Shown piece by piece: positions 57,097-64,000 of a DNA stretch of 64,000 nt. Below the pieces are notes generated by a model, which did no database searches, was not told the DNA's origin, and saw nothing but the letters and a program-made list of their open reading frames with translations. Position 1 is the stretch's first letter. Each line of letters starts with the position of its first letter. A program made the translations under genes and the position numbers. This DNA is from Candidatus Accumulibacter appositus (GTDB lineage: Bacteria; Pseudomonadota; Gammaproteobacteria; Burkholderiales; Rhodocyclaceae): the NCBI GenBank assembly GCA_000585055.1, contig JEMX01000025.1, positions 38,786 through 102,785 of the forward strand, given 5' to 3'.

Positions 57097-58771
57097 CGAC
57101 TGGCGCGGCCTCGCTTGGGCCTATCTTTTCTTCTGGTATTTCTCCGGCCTGACCCATGTATTGCTGCAACTGAGCGGCACCACCGGTTCCTACGGCCTGC
57201 GCCAGGCGACCATCGCCAGCCTCCTGTGGCTGATCCCGCTACTGCTATTCCCGCAACGTACGCGGCAGATCGCCGCCGGCATCGGTGTCGTGCTGTGGGC
57301 CTTCTCGCTGGCCAGCCTCGGCTACTATTGCGTCTACGGGCAGGAGTTCTCGCAGAGCGTGATCTTCATCATGTTCGAATCGAACCCGGCCGAAGCGAGC
57401 GAGTACTTCGCGCAATATTTCGTCTGGTGGATGGTGCCGGCGTTGCTGATCTACAGTAGCGTGGCCTGGCTGTTGTGGCGTCAGGTTCGCCCCGTTCACC
57501 TCTCGCGCCGCGCGGTATGGATCACCGTGACATTGATCGCCTTCTCGCTGTTTGCCTTTCCGCAGCTCAAGAACCTTCGCCGCGGCATGCTCTCCGGCGC
57601 GATGGCCGCCGAAATGATTCAGAAGCGCATGGAACCGGCAGTGCCCTGGCAGATGGTGGTCGGCTACATCGAGTACCAAAAACAGCTTTCGGGCATGCAG
57701 GCACTGCTCGAGCAGAACAAGAAACTGCCGCCAATCGAGAACCTCGTCGACAGCAACAATCACCAAGCGACGAGCTTCGTCCTGGTTATCGGCGAATCGA
57801 CCAACCGCCAGCACATGAGCCTCTACGGCTATGCGCGCAAGACGACGCCGAAGCTGGACGCACTGCGCGAGCAACTAACCGTCTTCAACCAGGTCATCGG
57901 CCCGCGTCCCTACACCATTGAGGTCCTGCAGCAGGTACTGACCTTTGCCGACCAGGAAAATCCCGACCTCTACCTGAGCACGCCATCACTGATGAACATC
58001 ATGAAACAGGCCGGCTACAAGACCTTCTGGATCACCAACCAGCAGACGATGACCAAGCGCAATACCATGCTGACAAATTTCTCGCAGCAGATGGACGAGC
58101 AGATCTACCTGAACCACAGTCGCGACCAGAACTCGCGCGCTTACGACGAGAACGTTCTCGAACCTTTCCAGCAGGTCCTCGCCGACCCGGCCGAGAAGAA
58201 GTTCATCGTCGTACACCTGCTCGGCACGCACATGAAATACGAGTACCGCTACCCGCCGGAATTTGCCCAGTTCAACGATCGTTCCGACCTCGCCGAATGG
58301 CCGACGGAAGATCAGGTAGCGGTGATCAACAACTACGACAACTCCGTGCTCTATAACGACCACGTGGTCGCCAGACTGATCGACTTGTTTGCAGCGGCAA
58401 AGCCGAACGGCCTGCTGGTGTACTTCTCCGACCACGGGGAAGATGTCTTCGACTCACCCGGCCACAAGATCCTGGGCCGCAACGAGGGCCGGCCGACCGA
58501 GCCGATGTACGCCGTACCCTTCTTGATCTGGCAATCCGAAAGCTGGAAAAAGGCGCACCCACGCGACCTCAGCGCCTTCGTCGACCGCCCCTACCAGACT
58601 TCGCATTTCATCCACACCTGGGCTGACCTGATCGGTTTGCGCTTCACAGGTTTCGAGCCGAGCAAGAGCCTGGTCAACGTGGCATTCCAGGAGCACCCAT
58701 TGCTGGTTGGCGACCCGGCATCACCGAAAACGCTGGTCGACCTGCGAACCCTGCTGCCAAAGCAGCAATAG
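57059..58771 (+). CDS. Phosphoethanolamine transferase-like membrane sulfatase-fold protein
   Basis: 570 residues. Five hydrophobic segments fill the first 170 residues. The periplasmic alkaline-phosphatase-fold domain has FVLVIGESTNRQHMSLYGY with the catalytic Thr, then VVHLLGTHMKYEYRYP and YFSDHGEDVFD for zinc binding. This is the CptA/EptA layout, so it probably moves a phosphoethanolamine group from phospholipid to a surface glycan or lipid. It lies 204 bp after the lyase gene in the same direction and may extend that operon. Confidence 0.9.
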   Translation: MTVATTLSDTQRTDWRGLAWAYLFFWYFSGLTHVLLQLSGTTGSYGLRQATIASLLWLIPLLLFPQRTRQIAAGIGVVLWAFSLASLGYYCVYGQEFSQSVIFIMFESNPAEASEYFAQYFVWWMVPALLIYSSVAWLLWRQVRPVHLSRRAVWITVTLIAFSLFAFPQLKNLRRGMLSGAMAAEMIQKRMEPAVPWQMVVGYIEYQKQLSGMQALLEQNKKLPPIENLVDSNNHQATSFVLVIGESTNRQHMSLYGYARKTTPKLDALREQLTVFNQVIGPRPYTIEVLQQVLTFADQENPDLYLSTPSLMNIMKQAGYKTFWITNQQTMTKRNTMLTNFSQQMDEQIYLNHSRDQNSRAYDENVLEPFQQVLADPAEKKFIVVHLLGTHMKYEYRYPPEFAQFNDRSDLAEWPTEDQVAVINNYDNSVLYNDHVVARLIDLFAAAKPNGLLVYFSDHGEDVFDSPGHKILGRNEGRPTEPMYAVPFLIWQSESWKKAHPRDLSAFVDRPYQTSHFIHTWADLIGLRFTGFEPSKSLVNVAFQEHPLLVGDPASPKTLVDLRTLLPKQQ

Positions 58772-58860
58772 GCGCACCACACCGGCCGCCTTTTTGCGGG
58801 GAAGCAGCAGGCGCCCTTCCAGGACTCGCGGGGACGGCTACGGCCACGCAGTCGATTCGC

Positions 58861-60621
58861 CTACCTCGACGGATCGCCGCGCTGCCTTCGCTCCCGGGCG
58901 GCAAGCTCGCGGGCGAGCCCCTCCTCGACGACGCGTTGCACCGTGGAAAAACCCTGTGCTCCGACGATCAGGCCGTTTGGCGTCAGCACGGAGAGGGTGG
59001 TGGAAGTACCGGCAAGCGCGGCAAGGCGCTTTTCCACCCGGCCCACATCGGCCGGCTGCAACACCCTGGCGCTGACCACTTCCGCGCGCACCTCCCACCC
59101 GTCGCCATGTTTCGCCGCATCAATGCTATTGACAAAGGTGTTGGCGACCTTCTCCAACTCGGTTTTCCCCCGTGTTTCCAGTTCCTTCTGAACGGCCCGC
59201 TCGGCGGCGGCCATCGGTGCGAACTGTGCCTCACCAAGCAGCACGCGTCCCTTCGACGTGATGTCGCTGGTGATCGTGGCGCGCACCAGCAGGGTGGCCG
59301 TCATATCGTCGAGCCGCTTGCGGATGGCTTCTTCGGCAAACTTGACCTGTGAGGGAGCCGGCGGGCGAGCGCCGGACAGCGCTGCGACAATCACCGGACC
59401 TGACGGCAAGTGGAGAAGCTGAACGTCGCGCAAGTCAAACTCCTGGCCATGGCTTGCCAGTTCCCGGAGGATCTGCTCGGCGACTTCCGTCATCCTGACA
59501 TTCGGCGTCACCTTGGCGGCAATGAACCGACCGTCGAGATCAACCGCCGGCAAGAGGTTCGCCGAACCGGCCGCCGCCACGTCCTGCGTGATGGCACACC
59601 TGACAAAGAGGTGAATGTCCCGATTGACGCGATCGGAAATGGCCTGTTGTAAGAACTTGACCTGCTGCGGCGAAAATGATCTTGGCGTATTGACCGTCGC
59701 CAGCACATTGAGCGAGCCGTCCGCGAGCCGATCATAGATGACCCTCGCCAGCCTGGCACCAGGATAGTCCGCTATCGAGTGCTCGATGGTGGTGACGACC
59801 GAATGATTGAGACGCCAGTCGTCGATGGTGACCACGAGTTGCCGGCTGAGGATGGCGGCGACGGCGAGCAGCCCGATACCGGCCGCGGCAAAGCGCTTGA
59901 GGAAGTCCGCTCGCGTGCCAAGCTCGGCGCGGGTGACGAACCCGGCCAGAATGAAAATGGCCGCGGCGACGGCAAGTATCGTAAGGACGTTGGCAAAGAA
60001 CAGCAGGAAGGCACCCCAGGCGCCCTCGAAGCCGCCAAACGCCAAAGACAGGCCACAGGTGGCGAGCGGCGGCGTCAGCGAAGTGGCGATCGCCACCCCT
60101 GGCAGCGCCGGGCTCGTCCGTTCATCGACCATCGCCAGGCCCCCGGCAAGGCCGGCCAGGGCGGCAACGAACACATCAAGCAGCGTTGGCTTGGTGCGTG
60201 CCAGCATTTCTGGCGTCACTTCCAGGGCAAACGGCAACAGACCCAAGATCAGGGCGAAACCGACGATCAGCAGTACGCCGCCGAACTCGGCGACGAGCGC
60301 ATTGCGCAACAAACGCAGATCGCCACGACAAAGCGCCAGGGCAATGCCGAAGATCGGTGCCATCAAGGGCGAGACCAGCATGGCGCCGATGACCACGGCG
60401 GCGCTGTTGGCAAGCAGACCGAAGGCGGCGATACCCCCGGACGCAAGCAGTAGCACGTAGTAAAGTGGCCGCGGTATGGAATCGGTCGCCGTATCCTCGA
60501 TCACCTGTGCCTTGCGTTGCGGCGATACCGACCACAAGGCAAACAACGGCACGTCCAGATTGGCTCGCGCTGACTCCGCATTGGGACGGAGCGGGTCCGA
60601 CGCCGCGCCTCTGCTGTTCAT
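58861..60621 (-). CDS. DUF389 family membrane protein
   Basis: 586 residues. The DUF389 core is in the first half: LYYVLLLASGGIAAFGLL, VVIGAMLVSPLMAPIFGIAL, and GVAIATSLTPPLATCGLSLA, with about six transmembrane helices. The C-terminal half is soluble and contains two repeated segments (LNVLATVNTPRSFSPQQVKF and VIVAALSGARPPAPSQVKFA), which look like an internal duplication. Function is unknown. It lies 18 bp downstream of an SH3 lipoprotein gene on the same strand. Confidence 0.88.
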   Translation of the reverse strand: MNSRGAASDPLRPNAESARANLDVPLFALWSVSPQRKAQVIEDTATDSIPRPLYYVLLLASGGIAAFGLLANSAAVVIGAMLVSPLMAPIFGIALALCRGDLRLLRNALVAEFGGVLLIVGFALILGLLPFALEVTPEMLARTKPTLLDVFVAALAGLAGGLAMVDERTSPALPGVAIATSLTPPLATCGLSLAFGGFEGAWGAFLLFFANVLTILAVAAAIFILAGFVTRAELGTRADFLKRFAAAGIGLLAVAAILSRQLVVTIDDWRLNHSVVTTIEHSIADYPGARLARVIYDRLADGSLNVLATVNTPRSFSPQQVKFLQQAISDRVNRDIHLFVRCAITQDVAAAGSANLLPAVDLDGRFIAAKVTPNVRMTEVAEQILRELASHGQEFDLRDVQLLHLPSGPVIVAALSGARPPAPSQVKFAEEAIRKRLDDMTATLLVRATITSDITSKGRVLLGEAQFAPMAAAERAVQKELETRGKTELEKVANTFVNSIDAAKHGDGWEVRAEVVSARVLQPADVGRVEKRLAALAGTSTTLSVLTPNGLIVGAQGFSTVQRVVEEGLARELAARERRQRGDPSR

Positions 60622-60639
60622 GACGACCGCAGCCGATCC

Positions 60640-61176
60640 CTAGTAGGGGTTGAAAATCGACGGAGCGACCGTAGGCTTGGAGTCTGCCGAAGACGGCGCT
60701 GGCAAGGCCGCCTGCCGCGGTGGCGACTCTGCTGCTTCGACTGCTTGCAGCCTGGGCGACTCCGGCGCTTCGGCTGCCGGTGGCGACGGCGACTCCGCTG
60801 CGAGCTGGCTGCCGGCTGCGCGAGTTTCCTCAGGAGAAGTAGGCTTTGGCCGGCGCCAGGTGAGCTTTGCGTTTTCCACCCATCCCGTTTCGCCGCTTGC
60901 GTCGACGCGCACCTGGGCAAAACCTCTATCCAGCTGCTCTCGATACACTTTCGTGTACTGTGGCAGGCGCGTGACGATGACACCGCCTGGGCTCCGGAGC
61001 AGCGGCAGATCTGGCGAGCCGGTGTAATAGACGCCTTCCGTGGCCGTCGACTCGCGACTCCCGGACGCCGCGCCTATCCCCGGGATGTGCTTTTCCAGCG
61101 TCGAACAGCCGCCCAAGGCAGCGACAAGCGCAGCGGAGAACAACAGGGAAGCGACGTGCTTTTCGATTTGGATCAT
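60640..61176 (-). CDS. SH3-domain lipoprotein
   Basis: 178 residues. The lipobox L-G-G-C (AALVAALGGC) marks cleavage before Cys. After a linker comes an SH3-like domain (LPLLRSPGGVIVTRLPQYTK, then RGFAQVRVDASGETGWVENA), and a Pro/Ala-rich tail. SH3 lipoproteins often sit at the cell envelope and bind peptidoglycan. The ATG at 61176 is chosen for the signal peptide. Repeat A copy 9 starts 41 bp upstream, so its promoter may lie in or beyond that element. Confidence 0.82.
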   Translation of the reverse strand: MIQIEKHVASLLFSAALVAALGGCSTLEKHIPGIGAASGSRESTATEGVYYTGSPDLPLLRSPGGVIVTRLPQYTKVYREQLDRGFAQVRVDASGETGWVENAKLTWRRPKPTSPEETRAAGSQLAAESPSPPAAEAPESPRLQAVEAAESPPRQAALPAPSSADSKPTVAPSIFNPY

Positions 61177-61214
61177 CCTGGCAGCCCCCGAGAAACCACG
61201 ACATGCGCAACATT

Positions 61215-61403
61215 TAATGGGAAAGTCGCGCAAGCGACTCACGATGCTCTCCCTTTCTCCGCTCGCGGGGTGAGGCGGGGAATTCAGGGAGCAAGCTCCC
61301 TACCCGGCGAACGATTCCGGCGTGCAAGCCGGAATCCCCACTGCAAGAGAAAGGAAAACGGTCATGAGTTCATCATCTGGTGCGTCGCGACTGTCATGAC
61401 CGT
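61215..61403 (+). repeat. Repeat A copy 9, with a nested insertion
   Basis: Begins TA-ATGGGAAAGTCGC and ends CATGACCGT, but about 80 bp of other sequence, including palindromes GGGAGCAAGCTCCC and GATTCCGGC...GCCGGAATC, sits in the middle hairpin. The right flank is CA. It looks like repeat A with a second small repeat inserted in it. Confidence 0.8.
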
Positions 61404-61784
61404 CAGAGGCGCCAAGAGCTGACGAACGCCTTGCACGAGTAGCATCATGCAGCGCTTCACAGGAAGCCGCAAGTGGGCCATCCCGGTCTGGCGCCCGGCG
61501 AGTGAAGCCCTCTCGACAACCGATTTCTTCCTGCCGAGCAGGGCGCTAGCGACGCGCCGACCCCGGCTCGCCGATCTGCACGAGGAAGGCAAGCGCGGAC
61601 CCGGCCACGAGCCGCGGAATTGCCAATTGACGGCCCCTGTGAGGCCGCCGATACTCTCGGCCGTGACGGCGGCTCGATTCCTCGCCACCGTAGCAAGAAC
61701 ATGGGATTCTGCCCCCCTGCGCCGGCACAAGCTGCGTCTAAGGCGACCCGCTCCCGTACCCCTCAGCACTAGCGGAGACGCCAC
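61404..61784. other. Stretch with no clear gene
   Basis: About 380 bp between repeat A copy 9 and the K+ channel gene. Frames of up to 113 codons exist but have no family features. Promoters of the channel gene probably lie here; none was obvious. Confidence 0.5.
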
Positions 61785-63464
61785 GTGATTGGTCATCTCA
61801 AGCGTTCGACGAAGCGCCTGTTCGCCCTGATTCTCAGCATTCCCCTGGTGATCCTGGTGGGAGGAGTGCTTTACATGTTCGGCATGACCTATGTGGAAGG
61901 GGCCCCGCGCGATTTCTGGACCAGCCTGGAGTGGGCCGCCGAAACGCTGACCACTGTCGGCTACGGCAGCGAGTCGCACTGGACCCATCCGGCGATGACG
62001 CTGTTCGTGATCTTTTTTGAGCTCGTCGGCATGTCGTTTTATGTGCTGATCTTCCCGGTGTTTTTTCTGCCCTATTTTGAGGAACGCTTCGAGCAGCGCC
62101 TGCCCGGAAGCCTGCCCGAAATGGCCGGGCGCGTGCTCATCCATCGCTATGGCCCGGCGGTGGATTCGCTGGTCGAGGAGCTGCGCCATGTCGGTACTGC
62201 CTTCGTCATTCTGGAACAGGATGAACGCCAGGCCCGCCGTCTTCGCGATCGTGGCTATGAGGTGGTCTTCGGCTCCCTCGACGAGCAGCCCGAAATGCTG
62301 GCCGGGGTGGAAACGGCGCAGGCCTTGATCACCAATTCCGACGACCACGCCGACGCGACCTTCATCATGATGGCGCGGGAACGCGGCTATACGGGAACGA
62401 TCCTGGCCCTCGCCGAAGAGCCCCTGCACCGCCCGGCGATGGAGAAAATCGGAGCCACCGCGGTGTTCACGCCTTCGCACGTGCTGGGTGCAGCGCTGGC
62501 GGCGCGCGCCAGCGCGCGTATCAGTCCCAAGGTGGAAGGATTGGCACTGCTCGGCGAAAGGGTCGGCATCGCCGACTTCCGAGTCCAGACCGGCAGCCCA
62601 CTGGCGGGGCAGCGTCTCGGCACACTGCGCATGCGCGCGCGCTACGGAGTAACCGTGATCGGTCAGTGGAACGGCGGCCGCTTCGCCCCCGCCGAAGGCC
62701 CGGAGACGCGTATCGAGGCCCGTGCGATCCTGGTTGTGGCCGGTGCGCACGCCAATCTGGCGAGGGTCGAACGTATGGCCACGCCGCTGCGCCGCCACGG
62801 CCCGATCGTCGTAGCGGGTTACGGCGCGGTCGGCCGCAAGGTGGTGGAGATGCTCCGCGACGCGGGCGAGTCCACAATCGTCATCGACGAAGTCGCCGAC
62901 CCTGCCGCCAATGTCATCGGCAACGTGCTGGACCACGCCACCCTCGAACGTGCCGAAGTACGCAAGGCCAGTGCGGTCGTGCTGGCGCTGAGCAACGACA
63001 GCGCCGGGGTTTTTGCGACTGCAGTGGTCCGCGATTATGCTCCGGAGGTGCGCCTGATCGCGCGCGTGAATCTGGCGCCCAATGTCGCCCGCCTCTACCA
63101 GGCAGGGGCGGATTTCGCACTCTCGGTAGGCCAGGTGGCTGGCCAGATCCTCGCCCACCACCTCCTGGGCGAGGACGCGGTGAGGGTGGAACAACGGCTG
63201 AAGCTCGCCCGCGTCGCGCCGGGTACGCTGGTCGACGGACACCCCTGGCAGGCCGGTATCCGCGAGAAAACCGCGACTGCGGTGGTGGCGGTAGAACGAG
63301 GCACCGAAGTGCTGGTGGAGTTCGACCAGGCATTCAAGGTGCGCGCGGACGACGTGCTCTTCGTCTGCGGCACGACCGACAGTCTCGACAAATACATGCG
63401 CGAGTATCGCGCCACACCGGCAGAGCGGCCGGCAACGCCCAGACCCCCTGGCCAGCAGGCGTAA
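61785..63464 (+). CDS. Potassium channel protein with two TrkA-N/TrkA-C modules
   Basis: 559 residues. Two transmembrane helices enclose the selectivity filter TVGYG at 57-61. The rest is cytoplasmic, with two RCK-type modules: a first TrkA-N-like part (DSLVEELRHVGTAFVILEQD) and a second with a GxGxxG-like turn (GPIVVAGYGAVGRKVVEML), each followed by a TrkA-C-like segment (VQTGSPLAGQRLGTLRMRAR and VAPGTLVDGHPW). Such channels conduct K+ and are gated by nucleotides or Ca2+. It converges on the helicase gene. Start chosen by the GTG at 61785 and agreement with family N-termini. Confidence 0.9.
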   Translation: MIGHLKRSTKRLFALILSIPLVILVGGVLYMFGMTYVEGAPRDFWTSLEWAAETLTTVGYGSESHWTHPAMTLFVIFFELVGMSFYVLIFPVFFLPYFEERFEQRLPGSLPEMAGRVLIHRYGPAVDSLVEELRHVGTAFVILEQDERQARRLRDRGYEVVFGSLDEQPEMLAGVETAQALITNSDDHADATFIMMARERGYTGTILALAEEPLHRPAMEKIGATAVFTPSHVLGAALAARASARISPKVEGLALLGERVGIADFRVQTGSPLAGQRLGTLRMRARYGVTVIGQWNGGRFAPAEGPETRIEARAILVVAGAHANLARVERMATPLRRHGPIVVAGYGAVGRKVVEMLRDAGESTIVIDEVADPAANVIGNVLDHATLERAEVRKASAVVLALSNDSAGVFATAVVRDYAPEVRLIARVNLAPNVARLYQAGADFALSVGQVAGQILAHHLLGEDAVRVEQRLKLARVAPGTLVDGHPWQAGIREKTATAVVAVERGTEVLVEFDQAFKVRADDVLFVCGTTDSLDKYMREYRATPAERPATPRPPGQQA

Positions 63465-63485
63465 GCACTGACAAAACGGGACGAA

Positions 63486-64000
63486 TCAACGAACGCCAGG
63501 CCAGCCCCGCAGAGCAGACAGATTGTCTTCATCAAGTAACCGCCCCGCAACCACCGTCGCCACCAAGTCGAAGCGCAGACAAGCCGCGAACTTCAATTCA
63601 CTGCGCTCCGCAAGTCGCACGCCAAACGCGGCGATGGCGGAACGATCGGCCGGCTGCTGAATCAGGCTAGCCACCGGGACGCCAGCGTCTGTTTCCACCC
63701 ACAGATCGTCCACCCGCGTGCTTCCACTCTCACCTAGCCTTAGAGCCAATGCCCTATTGACCGCAGCGCCGGCGAAGGTCCACCACCGCTGCCGGCCAGA
63801 CGGCAGGTGTTCAAGCAGGAGCGATCCCTGGCGCTCGGGCGCGGTGATCAGATCGCGAACTTCGTCGAGTTGCTGAATGCCCCGCTTCGACAGCCCCAAC
63901 GCCGCGCCGCCTTCCTTCAGCAACACCCGTCGCATGGCCTGACAAACCTCGAAACCCAAGCAGCGAGACGTTCCCAGCCAGCGCGACTTGCCCTTCTCGT
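63486..64000 (-). CDS. DEAD/DEAH-box helicase (Lhr-like), C-terminal fragment (cut by window edge)
   Basis: The frame is open to the window edge. It reads EKGKSRWLGTSRCLGFEVCQ AMRRVL, LSKRGIQQLDEVRDL, then RQRWWTFAGAAVNRALAL, and stops at 63486. W-L-G-x-x-R-x-L-x-x-E-x-C-Q-A-x-R-R-V-L followed by WWTFAG is what I recognise from the C-terminus of Lhr-type ATP-dependent helicases. The TTG at 63959 that begins the longest closed frame is therefore not the true start. Roles in DNA repair are likely; only the end is visible. Confidence 0.75.
   Translation of the reverse strand, partial: EKGKSRWLGTSRCLGFEVCQAMRRVLLKEGGAALGLSKRGIQQLDEVRDLITAPERQGSLLLEHLPSGRQRWWTFAGAAVNRALALRLGESGSTRVDDLWVETDAGVPVASLIQQPADRSAIAAFGVRLAERSELKFAACLRFDLVATVVAGRLLDEDNLSALRGWPGVR

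Overview
The window is a GC-rich bacterial chromosome segment. The gene set fits a betaproteobacterium of the Rhodocyclales type, with a 'Candidatus Accumulibacter'-like lineage as the best guess. Reasons are the polA / DUF2782 / thrB neighbourhood, the anaerobic ubiquinone genes ubiU-ubiV-ubiT, an NAD-reducing [NiFe] hydrogenase (hoxFUYHW), a class II ribonucleotide reductase, a MaoC-phosphotransacylase fusion linked to polyhydroxyalkanoate chemistry, and three PEP-CTERM proteins. The taxonomic call is inference; no rRNA or tRNA gene was seen.

Layout. 1-9.8 kb: GST fragment, glutamate decarboxylase, polA, then a forward housekeeping run (DUF2782, thrB, two membrane proteins, nadD-rsfS-rlmH-maf). 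10-17.5 kb: ubiB, argS, a SPOR protein, dsbA, two SDRs and a cobalamin-binding-type protein. 17.5-22 kb: a promoter with a near-perfect FNR box drives ubiU-ubiV-ubiT, followed by an EamA permease, DUF190 and crcB. 22-33.6 kb: hoxFUYHW on the minus strand, MaoC-Pta fusion, and nrdJ behind twin NrdR-like boxes. 33.6-46 kb is an accessory region: an AT-richer DUF4062 gene, REP-like repeats, IS110 and possible group II intron remnants, three PEP-CTERM genes, a GH108 lysozyme next to a LprI-type lysozyme inhibitor, and a metallo-beta-lactamase plus CHAT-protease pair that resembles a conflict system. 46-64 kb: methyltransferase, djlA, two cytochromes c, a VOC gene broken by an insertion, a GGDEF-EAL protein with a MEDS sensor, a Dlt-like module (MBOAT-like protein, AMP ligase, carrier protein, PEP-mutase/isocitrate-lyase-like enzyme) followed by a phosphoethanolamine-transferase-like protein, DUF389, an SH3 lipoprotein, a TrkA-type K+ channel and a helicase fragment.

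The most unusual feature is a dispersed element of about 105-125 bp, called repeat A here, with nine copies and one solo end. Most copies are flanked by TA on both sides. One splits a VOC gene so cleanly that removing the element plus one TA restores the reading frame. Both ends begin with A, so insertion at the TA of a stop codon recreates TAA in either orientation; the stop codons of ubiB, a cytochrome c gene, the MBOAT-like gene and apparently ubiU lie exactly on such junctions. This looks like a non-autonomous, MITE-like family.

A second oddity is five exact two-copy tandem duplications of 14, 17, 20, 24 and 29 bp. Three of them frameshift otherwise intact genes (maf, an EamA permease, an AMP ligase). 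They are either assembly errors or a real mutational tendency of this lineage.
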